This document shows positions 8,002 through 17,985 of a stretch of 64,000 bases of DNA, in pieces. A program made the position numbers and the translations under genes. Position 1 is the first letter of the stretch. The number at the start of each line of letters is the position of its first letter. Below the pieces are notes generated by a model, which worked only from the letters and a program-made list of their open reading frames with translations, searched no databases and was not told where the DNA came from. The stretch is from Cytobacillus sp. NJ13 (GTDB taxonomy: Bacteria > Bacillota > Bacilli > Bacillales > Cytobacillaceae), in the NCBI GenBank assembly GCA_030348385.1, contig JAUCFP010000006.1:2724501-2788500 (forward strand), written 5' to 3'.

Positions 8002-9891
8002 TTAAAATCCAACGGCCTTTTTTCCGCCCACAACAGGAAGGCTGATAAAACTTTGTCCAAGCTCTACTTCAAACGTGGCCCCTGTTGTTGAAGGAATTGT
8101 ACGTCTTCTATCGCTTCCAGCGATGATAATGCCGATTCGGTGACCTTCCTTAAATACGTAGTCTTCAGGTAAAACATCCCATTCAAACTTATAGCTCTTG
8201 CCCTCTTTTAAAGGGTCATCCTTCTCAATCGTTTTCCAGTTCTGCGGATCAAACCATCCTCTTGTCACGACTTCATATGGTGCTGTATGAGCAGTTTTTT
8301 CTGTTTCTTTGTAACATGCATCATCTGTTGAAATACTTTCTCCCCAACAGCTTTCTGTATTCAGAGTTCGGACTCCCTCTCCCGGGCCTTCATGATGAAT
8401 GCGGGTATCCGTTCCATAGTCGACAATAAGAACAGTTAAATTGGAGTCTTCTTTATTGACCTTTGCCCGAAGTGAAATTTCAGGTATGCCGCTCAAACGG
8501 ACATCTTCTTCAAGCGGTGGTGATAAAAATGCCAGGCGGTCGCTTTTGACAGCCGTTTCATTGGTTACCATCTGCTGCTCGGTTTGTGTTGGGTTATCTG
8601 TAAAAGATTGCTGAAAATTGCCCTTCACAGGCCCTGTTGTCAGCATGCCATTTGTCTGATCATTCTCGCCTGGCGCTAATCGTATTTTAACATTTGCGGC
8701 ATTTTGATCCGGCCATGAAGATTGGGTTTCCCAATTATCCGCACCTCTTTCAATATCAACGGCAGGCTCGTCCATAATGCCATTTTCGATATCCATCAGC
8801 CAGTAGTCGAACCAGCGATGCAGTGTATCAACCCACTCTGCTCTGCGGAAGTCAAATGGATCGACATGGCCAGTTTGGGTGAGCCACAGTTTTCTCGGAA
8901 CCTCTTCTTTGGATAGGGCTGTCCACCAATCCGCAAGGTGATTCATTTTCACATTGAAATCATTTAATCCATGAACTGCAAACACACTTGCTTTTACATT
9001 TTTTACGTCCTTAATGTAATTTCTTTCATCCCAGAACTCATTATAATCTCCAGATGGATCATCCGCTTCCGAGTTCAAACGATCGAACACAGGCTTACAG
9101 GAATCTTTGCGGGAGCTGCTGGCAACTCTGCTGGCCAAGCCTCCTGGCCCGTTGTTGTAATATGTAAGTCCCTCATAGCGGTAATAATTGTACCAGCTGC
9201 TAATGGCTCCAATGGGAACAATTGTTTTTAAGCCCTCTACGCCTGTAGCCGCTACCCCATTGGCCAGCGTGCCATCATAGGACTTTCCGATCATGCCGAC
9301 ATTCCCGGTTGTCCAGTCTGCTTTCACTTCATTATTATCTTTATCCCACGCTTTTGCTCTGCCATTCATCCAGTCAATCACGACCCGGATGCTTTCAATT
9401 TCCTCATATCCGCCTGTTGTCGGACAGCCATCCGAATGATTGGTCCCAACCATTTCAGGCAAAGCCACTGCATAACCTCTTGGTACAAAATAATTATCAT
9501 AAAATAGAGGGAACTTCTCATTAATGCCATCCTTGTCCCGATCTTTCACTTCACTTTCATTTCCTCTTCCAAGGCTTTCATAATATGGACTCGCATCCAT
9601 GATCACTGGAACCTTCAGGCCTTCTTCTGTTTCTTTCGGGCGGATGATATCCACGGCAATCCTGTCTGCTTTTCCGTTTTCGTCCGAATCAAGTGTGGAC
9701 TCGACATAGACCGTCTCACGAATCGCCTCTTCATATGAATAAATTGGCTGAGACTTTGCATCCTCGATTTGTGCTGTCTGTACCGGTTTTTCTTTCGCTG
9801 CTGCATTTCCGGGTGTGTAGGCAAGTGATGATAGAGTCATAGAAATGACCGCTAACATAGCTGCAGGTCTGAGAAGCTTTTTCTTTTTCAT
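8002..9891 (-). CDS. Secreted Xaa-Pro dipeptidyl-peptidase (peptidase family S15)
   Basis: 629 aa. A Sec signal peptide (basic MKKKKLLR, hydrophobic core, cleavage near AAA at ~32) is followed by an alpha/beta-hydrolase domain. The nucleophile elbow GKSYDG gives Ser204, with Asp311 (HGLNDFN) and His342 (QTGHVDPF) as the likely triad. The C-terminal ~200 residues are the jelly-roll domain of the PepX/CocE superfamily. It should cleave X-Pro dipeptides from peptides outside the cell. A cocaine-esterase-like hydrolase is the alternative, but the DSDENGKADRI opening is typical of Bacillus PepX-like proteins. Confidence 0.88.
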   Translation of the reverse strand: MKKKKLLRPAAMLAVISMTLSSLAYTPGNAAAKEKPVQTAQIEDAKSQPIYSYEEAIRETVYVESTLDSDENGKADRIAVDIIRPKETEEGLKVPVIMDASPYYESLGRGNESEVKDRDKDGINEKFPLFYDNYFVPRGYAVALPEMVGTNHSDGCPTTGGYEEIESIRVVIDWMNGRAKAWDKDNNEVKADWTTGNVGMIGKSYDGTLANGVAATGVEGLKTIVPIGAISSWYNYYRYEGLTYYNNGPGGLASRVASSSRKDSCKPVFDRLNSEADDPSGDYNEFWDERNYIKDVKNVKASVFAVHGLNDFNVKMNHLADWWTALSKEEVPRKLWLTQTGHVDPFDFRRAEWVDTLHRWFDYWLMDIENGIMDEPAVDIERGADNWETQSSWPDQNAANVKIRLAPGENDQTNGMLTTGPVKGNFQQSFTDNPTQTEQQMVTNETAVKSDRLAFLSPPLEEDVRLSGIPEISLRAKVNKEDSNLTVLIVDYGTDTRIHHEGPGEGVRTLNTESCWGESISTDDACYKETEKTAHTAPYEVVTRGWFDPQNWKTIEKDDPLKEGKSYKFEWDVLPEDYVFKEGHRIGIIIAGSDRRRTIPSTTGATFEVELGQSFISLPVVGGKKAVGF

Positions 9892-10118
9892 AGAATCCCT
9901 CCTCTACTATTTGCCACTCATTATATTTCGAGTACGGAAATATTAATAGATTACTTTTTCCTAAAATTCAATATTTTTCAAAAAATGTTATTTAGTTACT
10001 AATAGGAGGAAAGTCTTGAAAATGACGGGCCCTTTAAAGGCACGTCAAAGAACTAGCAGAGGATTTGCTGGTGAAGCTGGAGAGTAATCATTTTGGCAGC
10101 AGAAACTGATTTTTTTGC

Positions 10119-10150
10119 AAAAAAAAACTGGCACTCATCAAGAGTGCCAG
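10119..10150 (-). terminator. Terminator of the YeeE/YedE gene
   Basis: A perfect 9-bp stem (CTGGCACTC/GAGTGCCAG) with a 5-base loop, followed on the minus strand by nine T. It lies nine bases beyond the stop codon. Confidence 0.88.
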
Positions 10151-10158
10151 GCTTTCCA

Positions 10159-11421
10159 TTAACAAACCGAATCCGTAGATTTCGGATTCTTCAATCCAAA
10201 CAGCGGACGGATGAACAGCGCCACGCCCGTTCCAAGCATGGCCATGATCGCCCATACCCAGCCGTGCAGGCTGAAAGATGCGATTCCGCCGAAGTAGGCA
10301 CCGATGTTGCAGCCGAATGCAAGGCGGGAGCCATATCCCATGAGCAGTCCGCCAACAATCGCAGCACCAGCCACACCCGGTTTGATTTTTCCAGGCTTGA
10401 ACGTTCCCTGTGATGCCGCTGAAATGAAGGCACCAAGAATGATGCCGAAGTTCATCACGCTTGTAGAATCAGCAAGAACTGTATTTTTCAAGGCAGCTAA
10501 ATTCGGTTCAGTCGCAAAATAACCCCATGATGTCACGTCGATACCCATTGCCATCAAGGCTTTTCCGCCCCATAGCGCGAATGCCGATGTGATGCCCCAA
10601 GGCGTTCCGCGGACAGTCAGAGTCAGTGCATTCAGCAATGCCAACACGATCGCTGCTGCGAACAATGGCCAGGACCCTCTCAGGATTTTTTTCCAGCCGG
10701 CCGTTGTTGGCAATGCTTTCATCATTGGGGCTTTTCGCTTTTTCGCAATTTGCAGAGTCACCCAATAGATCAAGCCAAATAAGGCAAGCTGCAGAACCAA
10801 TGCTCCGCCATAGCCGAGTCCCGTAGATGTAGCCAGGGAGATTGGCGGCAATGCCGGTGTGTCTTCCATCCAGAATGAAAAATGGTACGCTCCGATCGTG
10901 GAACCAGCGATGAAAGAAATCAGCGTCAGGATCATGGAGGACTGTCCTCCGCCTACCGAATACAAAGTACCGGACGCACAGCCATTCCCAAGCTGCATCC
11001 CGATTCCAAAAATAAAGGAACCAAATAGGACGCTGACTCCTACAGGAGACACATATCCTTTAGGCTCGATTCCTGTAAAACTAAAACCAGTGCTTAAAAT
11101 AATCGCAAATAATGTTGAAGCAACAGCCAGCATCAGCATATGCGCCTGCAGGCCCTGCCCGTTTCCTACACTGGCAAAGCGCCTGAATGCAGATGTGAAG
11201 CCGAAGCGGGCATGAAGCAAGGTCATGCCGAGTGCAATTCCAATAATAAATAGAACTCCCTGTGTCATGTTCGCTGCATTTATAATGGAAATGAACAAAA
11301 TGATAGCTGCAAGAACGCCAGCTGCAACAAAAGGTTTTTGAATTGGATTTAAGTTTGAAACAACTGTTGTTGGTGCTGTAACCCATGATTTACTTTTAAC
11401 TTCTACTTGAGCCAACCTCAT
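10159..11421 (-). CDS. YeeE/YedE family transporter (thiosulfate/sulfur-compound uptake)
   Basis: 420 aa polytopic protein with two related halves. It carries the conserved cysteine motifs GNGCASGTLYSVGGG (first half) and AFGCNIGAYFGGI (second half), which in the TsuA/YeeE family line a thiosulfate path through the membrane. No TsuB-like sulfurtransferase gene is next to it, so the substrate is inferred from the family only. The ATG lies only three to four bases after an AAGGAGTGA site; the in-frame TTG two codons later is an equally good start. It is divergent from pdaC. Confidence 0.85.
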   Translation of the reverse strand: MRLAQVEVKSKSWVTAPTTVVSNLNPIQKPFVAAGVLAAIILFISIINAANMTQGVLFIIGIALGMTLLHARFGFTSAFRRFASVGNGQGLQAHMLMLAVASTLFAIILSTGFSFTGIEPKGYVSPVGVSVLFGSFIFGIGMQLGNGCASGTLYSVGGGQSSMILTLISFIAGSTIGAYHFSFWMEDTPALPPISLATSTGLGYGGALVLQLALFGLIYWVTLQIAKKRKAPMMKALPTTAGWKKILRGSWPLFAAAIVLALLNALTLTVRGTPWGITSAFALWGGKALMAMGIDVTSWGYFATEPNLAALKNTVLADSTSVMNFGIILGAFISAASQGTFKPGKIKPGVAGAAIVGGLLMGYGSRLAFGCNIGAYFGGIASFSLHGWVWAIMAMLGTGVALFIRPLFGLKNPKSTDSVC

Positions 11422-11590
11422 TCACTCCTTTTCTTATCTTTTTAGTCGGATTAAAGTGTTATTTTATACTATATTTTTCAAAAAGTAAATGGTGAATTTT
11501 TCTCCAGCCCGATGATTTTCCCTTTTTCACCTGATATAATTATATATTTGGAGAGTCATAATTTTAAAGACAGGAAAGGAAAGGATATCA

Positions 11591-13021
11591 TTGCTTAAGC
11601 GGTTAAAATGGCCATCATGGGTATTATTCGGCCTCTTCATTGCAGGCATCTATTATTTCATCAGCTCTGGAACTGACACCAGCCTGCAGGCTTTTTCCAG
11701 AACAGAAACCACTTCCCCGGCAGCTTTCCCCGGATTAAACCTTGAAACCCGGACAAAGGAAACGAAATCTTATACCCTTGCGATCAGCACTCCGATCACT
11801 GAAATTGAGAATTTGAACAAACCCATGAAAGAATGGATTCAGGCTCAGGAAATGGAATTCATGGAACTTGTGAAAGCAAACCGGCAGGTGCTGGACAGCG
11901 AAGAATTCCGTGCCCATCTTAATATCAAGGCGGAGCCGAAAAAAGTCTCCGATACCATGTACACCCTTGTATTTGAAGCTTACCAGTACACCGGCGGCGC
12001 AAATGGGCAGGCCGCGGTCAAAACGTTCACCATCGACCTTGCCAATCAGAAAATGGTGCAGCTTGCCGATGTGATCCGTATGGATGAGGAGTCCCTGACG
12101 ACTCTCAGGACGATGATAAAAAAACAGATCGGCGAGAAGGAAGAACTTCAGGACTATCTGTTTGATGACCTGCTTGACGAAGCTCTGGAAAATCCGTCGA
12201 GCTGGAAATGGTCACTGAGCGGCAAGAATTTCACGCTTTATTTTAACGAATATGAAATTGCGGCCGGTGCAGCCGGAGCGGTCAAAGTGAAAATTCCAAT
12301 CGAACAGATTCGTCCCCTCTTAAAGGATGAAATCGCCCAGCATTTGAAACTCCCTGACATTCAGCTTCCTGAACCGGAGGTCAAGGAACCAGCAGCAGCT
12401 TCGCTGGATCCACATGGCAAGTATATTGCCCTTACCTTTGATGATGGGCCACACCCGAAAGTCACAGCGCTTATTCTCGATATTCTTAAAAAACATAACG
12501 CAAAGGCTACCTTTTATATGCTTGGCAGCCAGGCACAATTCTATCCTGCCCTCGCAAGCCAAGTAGCTGAAGAAGGCCATGAAATCGGAAATCACAGTGA
12601 CAGCCATGCGGACCTTTCATCCCTCGGTGAAAAAGAAATCCGCAAAGAAATGGAAGAAGCCAGCGCCAAAATCAAAGAAGCAAGCGGCCAGCTTCCAGCA
12701 ACCGTCCGCCCGCCTTATGGGGCCATGAATGAAGATGTGAAGAAAATTGCCGGAATGGCCCATACACCGCTTATTCTATGGTCTATTGATTCACTGGACT
12801 GGAAAACACTCAATGCCTCGGCCATCCAAAAAATCGTGAAGGCCAATGCTGTCCCAGGTTCCATCGTCTTGATGCACGATATCCATAAGCCAACTGCTGA
12901 AGCACTTCCAGACCTGCTGACCTATCTTGAAAAAGAAGGCTACGAATTCATTACCGTATCCCAGCTTCTATCCCTGCAGGAACAGGAAGTGACCGGTACG
13001 TTTTTTGGAAAACGACAATAA
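11591..13021 (+). CDS. pdaC: PdaC-like peptidoglycan/polysaccharide deacetylase
   Basis: 476 aa membrane-anchored wall enzyme. One N-terminal helix (residues 8-25) is followed by a DUF4163/DUF3298-type region (~55-250) and a NodB deacetylase domain (~275-460). All NodB motifs are present: TFDDG (D284/D285), H335 and H339 in NHSDSH, RPPYG near 373, IDSLDW, and LMHD (H429). The layout and length match Bacillus PdaC, which deacetylates N-acetylmuramic acid. The start is a TTG after AAAGGAAAGG. A strong terminator follows. Confidence 0.88.
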   Translation: MLKRLKWPSWVLFGLFIAGIYYFISSGTDTSLQAFSRTETTSPAAFPGLNLETRTKETKSYTLAISTPITEIENLNKPMKEWIQAQEMEFMELVKANRQVLDSEEFRAHLNIKAEPKKVSDTMYTLVFEAYQYTGGANGQAAVKTFTIDLANQKMVQLADVIRMDEESLTTLRTMIKKQIGEKEELQDYLFDDLLDEALENPSSWKWSLSGKNFTLYFNEYEIAAGAAGAVKVKIPIEQIRPLLKDEIAQHLKLPDIQLPEPEVKEPAAASLDPHGKYIALTFDDGPHPKVTALILDILKKHNAKATFYMLGSQAQFYPALASQVAEEGHEIGNHSDSHADLSSLGEKEIRKEMEEASAKIKEASGQLPATVRPPYGAMNEDVKKIAGMAHTPLILWSIDSLDWKTLNASAIQKIVKANAVPGSIVLMHDIHKPTAEALPDLLTYLEKEGYEFITVSQLLSLQEQEVTGTFFGKRQ

Positions 13022-13033
13022 TCATTCAACCAG

Positions 13034-13065
13034 ACGCTCAGGAGATTCCTGGGCGTTTAGTTTTT
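13034..13065 (+). terminator. Terminator of pdaC
   Basis: A ten-base stem, ACGCTCAGGA with TCCTGGGCGT (one G-U pair), and a 3-base loop, followed by TTAGTTTTT. Confidence 0.8.
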
Positions 13066-13529
13066 ATCCGAAGGTGCGTCTGTATCCTTTTCATATAACT
13101 TAATGGAGCCGCCGCTCGCCCCGTATACCTCTCCGCTATGCGTCCAGCCGTATTTTTCATAATACCCTTCCAAATCCGTTTGAAGATAAAGTTTATTAAA
13201 TCCAAGCTTCGCCGCTTCTTCAATAGTATGATCAAGCAGCCGGGCGCCAAGCTTCTTCCCTCTGCTGTTGGGATCAACGTACAGACATGCCAGCCACGGA
13301 TGCAAGTCCTGCCGGCTGTTGAGGTCATTGCGGATTAATGCGTACGTGCCCATGATCTCCTTATTCTCGATCGCTGCATAAAACCTCGGGATGCCGTCCT
13401 CTGTTTTCCCAGAATGAATCATACAATCCTGATAAAAGCGGAAGTTTTGCTTATTCCCCACTGTTCCCAGAAAAATTGCACTGCACTCTCAAATAAATGC
13501 GAATGTTCGTGAACTGCGATAATTTTCAT
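13057..13529 (-). pseudogene. GNAT N-acetyltransferase broken by a one-base deletion
   Basis: A complete acetyltransferase of about 157 aa can be read only across a frame change. The natural start is the ATG at 13529 with GGGAGGT upstream; it gives MKIIAVHEHSHLFESAVQ and continues to FFWEQWG. The frame must then shift at the CCCC run at 13456-13459 to continue NKQNFRFYQDC and the acetyl-CoA loop VDPNSRGKKLGARLL. One G missing from a G-run explains it exactly, and the total length is one base short of a multiple of three. This is either a recent inactivation or a homopolymer sequencing error. Confidence 0.75.
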
Positions 13530-13724
13530 TCGTCTAACCTCCCACATTAATTATTCCTCTCAAGTTTTGATAATTCCTTTTTGGGTGGCGGAACTCTCGT
13601 TCAAAGAACGAAAGACACCTCGTTTTTAGCCGCAGATATAACTCCAAAAAAAGTTTTTAGGAATAAAATTTTCCATCCAGCGAAGATTAATAATATTTAT
13701 GTCTTTACGAAGGGGTAACCCGTA

Positions 13725-15059
13725 ATGGATCAATTTATTAATGAAATAAAAGCAGAGCTTGGGAACAATGGCGATTTTCATCTTCAAAGGGACTATCTTG
13801 CGGATGCTGCCGTTATGCTGCTGGGATTTAATACACTCATTGATTTTATCAAAACGAGAACGGTCCTTCACAAGCATGCAGAGAGCATCCTTTTGCAGAA
13901 TCAGCCTTCTGAGGAATTATGGCGAGCCATAGGGGAAGTAATTGAAGGGGATGTCCGGAAAGCCATTTCATCCATATATGAAGGCAAACTGATTATCCAT
14001 TTTGAAAACACCGGCCGATTTATCATCATGGAGCCTGTTCCCGCTATGCTCGATCGTTCGGTTGCCTCTCCCTCTAATGAAAATGTAATTCAAGGAGCAT
14101 TGGATTCCTTTACAGAAGGGATCGATCTCAATCTCGGCATGGTTCGAAAACTGGTGAACTCGGACGAAATCAGAATCGACTCGTTTTCAGCCGGCCCCAG
14201 CCGCAAAAACCAACTTTCCTTGCTGTATTTAGATGGTCAAGCGGATGTGAATCTGGTTAATAGCATTCGTGATCATATTAAAAAAAATATCCAAATGGAA
14301 GCCTGTGATCTGCAGGGGCTTGCCAAAATGCTCGGGTTTCCGTCTTGGAATGCTATTTCAAAGTTTAATACGACCGAGCTGCCCCACCATGCGGTTCAGC
14401 ATCTGAAAAAAGGAAAAGTCATTATGTTCGTGGATCGATTGCCTTTTGCGCTCATTCTTCCAAGTCTGTTCTGGGATATGTTTGCTGCTGAAAATGACCG
14501 GAATTTTCCTCTTCCTATTATGTTAGCCATTCGGTTAATCAGAATCATCGGCATTTTAATCACGCTGATAACACCCGGGCTGTATGTGGCACTGGTTTCC
14601 GTTAATCCTGAAGTATTGCAGATCCAGCTTGCTTTATCAGTTGCCCAAAGCCGTGAAGGGGTTCCCTATCCGGCATTGGTGGAAATTATTCTCATGCTCG
14701 TCATTCTTGAATTAATCCTGGAAGCAAGTGTAAGGCTGCCGAAATCCATTGGCCCCACGATTACAATGGTCGGGGGAATTATCCTGGGACAGGCTGCCGT
14801 GGAAGCGAAATTAGTCAGCAATCTGCTGATCATCATTCTTGCCGCCACAACCATTGCCAATTCAACCATCGTCGGGTTTCAGAATTCTGTCTCCATTCGG
14901 CTTTTCAAATATGCCATTGTGCTTCTGGCGGCGATATTTGGCATCTTAGGGCTGGTTGCCGGCTTGGTTTTCATAGGCGCTTACCTGGCAAGCCTCAATA
15001 CCTACGGCAAGTCCTATCTCTACTTAAATTTAAAAGGGAATGAAAGCAATGGCGGATAA
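13725..15059 (+). CDS. GerA-family spore germinant receptor subunit A
   Basis: 444 aa. A long cytoplasmic N-terminal domain (~1-240) is followed by the membrane half with helices around PFALILPSLFWD, LITLITPGLYVALVSVNP, and the conserved loop SREGVPYPALVEI. The motif PKSIGPTITMVGGIILGQAAV is typical of GerAA/GerKA. It is the first gene of an A-B-C receptor operon. The start ATG follows GAAGGGGT. In spores the A subunit sits in the inner membrane and acts with B and C to sense germinants. No clear forespore sigma-G promoter could be fixed by eye. Confidence 0.92.
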   Translation: MDQFINEIKAELGNNGDFHLQRDYLADAAVMLLGFNTLIDFIKTRTVLHKHAESILLQNQPSEELWRAIGEVIEGDVRKAISSIYEGKLIIHFENTGRFIIMEPVPAMLDRSVASPSNENVIQGALDSFTEGIDLNLGMVRKLVNSDEIRIDSFSAGPSRKNQLSLLYLDGQADVNLVNSIRDHIKKNIQMEACDLQGLAKMLGFPSWNAISKFNTTELPHHAVQHLKKGKVIMFVDRLPFALILPSLFWDMFAAENDRNFPLPIMLAIRLIRIIGILITLITPGLYVALVSVNPEVLQIQLALSVAQSREGVPYPALVEIILMLVILELILEASVRLPKSIGPTITMVGGIILGQAAVEAKLVSNLLIIILAATTIANSTIVGFQNSVSIRLFKYAIVLLAAIFGILGLVAGLVFIGAYLASLNTYGKSYLYLNLKGNESNGG

Positions 15060-16128
15060 AAGTTTGCATGTCATGCTGATGTACATCATCAGTCATTTGG
15101 GCCTTATTTTCTTTATGTATCCAGGCAATGTCATTTCAAGTACAGAACAGGGCCACTGGCTTCCTGTTCTGGTCGGCGTGATCATTCATTTCATTTTTAT
15201 CTCTATTTATATGAAGGGACTAAGCTATTTTCCGAAAAAAGACATCATTCGTATATATACGGAGAACGGAAAAGGGACAGCGATCCTTTTTATTGCCCCG
15301 GTTTTCTTATATTTCAGCATGATTTTATTGATAACTCTCCGGGCTTATGCCGAAATCATTACCATTGTCTTTTTATCAAACACTCCTTTATGGGCCATCA
15401 TGCTCTTATTGATATCTATTTCGACCTATATAGCAGCCAAAGGAGTCGAAACGATTTTTCGCACAGGACTTCTCCTATCCCTTTTATTTCTTCCCATCAT
15501 CATCTTTATTTTCTTCACTTCTTTTCAAAACGTGGATTGGAGGTACATGGTTCCTTTAGATGCAGATCTCGGATTCCTCATAAAAAGAACATACTTGGAA
15601 AGCTTTTTTGCTTTTTCTGGAGGCTTTCTGTTTCTCGGTTTTGTCCAGCCTTATTTCTCCTATGACAGAAAATATGTATTATGGGCTGCCGCCTTCCTTA
15701 TACCCTTTTTCCTTTTTTCAGTCTATATTCCGGTCCTGACTTTTGGGCAAGCCACCTCAGCTACAACCTTCCTTCCATATGTTGTGGCCGTGGACGCCAT
15801 CAATATTAATTGGCTGATGTTCGACAGGGTTACAATGTTTTTCCTGTTAAGTCTCATCTCCTTTATCATGCTTTACCTTGCCCTTGTGTCTTGGAAATCA
15901 ATTCGAATCTTAAGTCATTACCTTCCTTCCATTAAACCGGTAAAATTGTTGCTCGCGCTATCCGCCACAGTTTATATTTCATGTTTTTTCATCCCGGACT
16001 GGAAGGATGTTGAGAAATTATTTTGGTGGAATACGTTTCTGAGGTTCTACATTTTAATTGCAGTTCCATTTTCAATCTTTTTCTTTGGACGCCGCATGAA
16101 GGGGAAGGGTAAAGATGAAACCATTTAA
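15049..16128 (+). CDS. GerB-family spore germinant receptor subunit B
   Basis: 359 aa with ten hydrophobic helices, of the spore-permease branch of the amino acid/polyamine transporter fold. The B subunit binds the germinant. It starts inside the end of the A gene (11-base overlap); AAAGGGAA lies about ten bases before this ATG, whereas the alternative ATG at 15040 touches the site. The opening MYPGNVISSTEQGHWLPVL is typical of GerKB/GerAB. It is translationally coupled with both neighbours, which fits stoichiometric assembly of the receptor. Confidence 0.9.
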   Translation: MADKSLHVMLMYIISHLGLIFFMYPGNVISSTEQGHWLPVLVGVIIHFIFISIYMKGLSYFPKKDIIRIYTENGKGTAILFIAPVFLYFSMILLITLRAYAEIITIVFLSNTPLWAIMLLLISISTYIAAKGVETIFRTGLLLSLLFLPIIIFIFFTSFQNVDWRYMVPLDADLGFLIKRTYLESFFAFSGGFLFLGFVQPYFSYDRKYVLWAAAFLIPFFLFSVYIPVLTFGQATSATTFLPYVVAVDAININWLMFDRVTMFFLLSLISFIMLYLALVSWKSIRILSHYLPSIKPVKLLLALSATVYISCFFIPDWKDVEKLFWWNTFLRFYILIAVPFSIFFFGRRMKGKGKDETI

Positions 16129-17197
16129 TGTAAAATCTAAAGTCCCTATTACTGTCTGTCTGCTTCTGGCAATGATGACTTTAACCGGCTGCTGGGACAT
16201 CAGGGATATCAATCATCGGACACTTCCAGTTGTCCTTGGCATTACTACTGATGAAGATGGAAAATACAAGGTTTTTCTAAAAATCCCTGAGCCTGTGCAA
16301 GAGTCTATGGAAGTAAAGATTGTATCCGGGACAGGAGAGACCATCTCACACGCCGTCGATGTGATCAGCCGAAACATGGAGACCAGCGTAGACCTGCTTC
16401 ATGTAAAAGTAATTATGATTGAGCGGAAAACGGCGGAGGAAGGCATGAAAGACATCATTGCCGGTTTCATGAGATCGCGGGAAGTATCCCCAAAAGTGCT
16501 AATCGCCATTTGTGACCAGGACATGGATGAGTTTTTTTCGACACTCTCGGAATCAAAGGAGCTTCACGGAACCAACATGTTCGATTACTTTGAAAAAAAT
16601 GCAGGCTGGAATCCGGAAATTGCCCTTACAAGAATATGGGAAGTCTACCGCAGCATTCATTCCTATACACGTGATGTGGCCATCCCGCTGATTGTTACCG
16701 GAGAAACGACAACTTACAAACAAGTCGGCTCTGCCGTAATAAAGAACGGAAAGATGGTGGACCAGATCAGCAATGATGAAACCCTGCTTTTCAACGCTTT
16801 TAATAATGAAAGCACCCATGGACAAATCGAAGTCCTGAATCACGCAAGTGTCATGATCATCGGCAACTCCATGGACCACCAAACTGGCATGACTGATAAA
16901 CAGCCAGTTTTGCAGAGCCGAATAAACCTAAAGGTTGTTGTCCTCGAAACAAGAGGCAAAACATCCAGTGCCATGATCAAAAAAGAATTGAGCCATCTCC
17001 TGTCAAGCCGATTCAGCAGCATGTTAGCCAAACTCCAGGAAAGCGAAGCAGATATTCTGGGATTAGGCCAATTGTATCGCACTAAAATTGACCGAAAAGA
17101 GCTAAAAGACTGGCGGTCCATTTACTATCCAAATTTGAAATCTGATATCCAATTTCAGATAGACATTCAAAATGAAGGGTATTTAAGAACAACCTGA
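16115..17197 (+). CDS. Ger(x)C family spore germination lipoprotein, subunit C
   Basis: 360 aa. A lipoprotein signal (lipobox LTGC with the following WD typical of GerC) anchors it to the spore inner membrane. The N-terminal GerC domain and the C-terminal domain, with RINLKVVVLETRG and DWRSIYYPNL, are both complete. It overlaps the end of the B gene by 14 bases and closes the operon; a terminator hairpin lies two bases after the stop. It is required for function of the cognate A/B pair. Confidence 0.92.
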   Translation: MKPFNVKSKVPITVCLLLAMMTLTGCWDIRDINHRTLPVVLGITTDEDGKYKVFLKIPEPVQESMEVKIVSGTGETISHAVDVISRNMETSVDLLHVKVIMIERKTAEEGMKDIIAGFMRSREVSPKVLIAICDQDMDEFFSTLSESKELHGTNMFDYFEKNAGWNPEIALTRIWEVYRSIHSYTRDVAIPLIVTGETTTYKQVGSAVIKNGKMVDQISNDETLLFNAFNNESTHGQIEVLNHASVMIIGNSMDHQTGMTDKQPVLQSRINLKVVVLETRGKTSSAMIKKELSHLLSSRFSSMLAKLQESEADILGLGQLYRTKIDRKELKDWRSIYYPNLKSDIQFQIDIQNEGYLRTT

Positions 17198-17198
17198 T

Positions 17199-17222
17199 GG
17201 GGCAGGTAACCTGTCCCTTTTC
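17199..17222 (+). terminator. Terminator of the germinant receptor operon
   Basis: GGGGCAG/CTGTCCC stem (one G-U pair) with a 5-base loop, followed by TTTT, immediately after the gerC stop. Confidence 0.7.
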
Positions 17223-17409
17223 AGGGGATGCGGGAATAAGCATGACGATTAAGGGAGCTTGGTGTCGGTTTGCTAAATTTGAGGGAACAATTCGGTTTGA
17301 TTTGTGTCGTTCAATGTCGGTCTGCCAACTATTCCGCTAGATTAGTGCCGCTCATTTTCTGTTTCCCAATCTGAAGGATACTATTATGCCCCTTTTCAGC
17401 TCGATTCGT

Positions 17410-17985
17410 GGCACTCAAGGACGATTTCCCAGCACAAAGGAGACGTTTCCAACTCATTCGTGCCCCCCATCAGCGGTTTCCCATCACGAAGGGAACGATT
17501 CCAACTCATTCATGCCCCCCATCAGCGATTTCCCATCACGAAGGGAACGATTCCAACTCATTCGTGCCCCTCAACAGCGATTTCCCATCACGAAGGGAAC
17601 GATTCCAACTCATTCGTGCCCCCCATCAGCGATTTCCCATCACGAAGGGAACGATTCCAGCTCATTCGTGCCCCTCATCAGCAATTTCCCCACTCAATGG
17701 GAACGATTCCAACTCATTCGTTCCCCTCATCAGCGATTTCCCATCACGAAGGGAACGTTTCCAACTCATTCGTGCCCCCCATCAGCGTTTTCCCATCACG
17801 AAGGGAACGATTCCAACTCATTCGTTCCCCTCATCAGCGATTTCCCATCACGAAGGGAACGATTCCAACTCATTCGTGCCCCTCATCAGCAATTTCCCCA
17901 CTCAATGGGAACGATTCCAACTCATTCATGCCTCTCACAATCGGTTTCCCATCGCGATGGGAACGATTATTCACTTTCGTCCCGC
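17410..17985. repeat. Array 2: about ten 52-bp tandem units, unrelated in sequence to array 1
   Basis: Clear units begin CATTCGTGCC at 17455 and recur every 52 bp (17507, 17559 ... 17923). One decayed unit sits on the left from ~17403, fainter relics reach back to ~17270, and a decayed unit lies on the right. Each unit holds TTCCC...GGGAA arms 8 bases apart and, in most, TTCGTG...CACGAA arms. The unit at ~17945 has a perfect 18-bp palindrome. Because 52 is not a multiple of three and the unit lacks stops, all three forward frames stay open for ~200 codons. No protein is implied. Confidence 0.88.
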
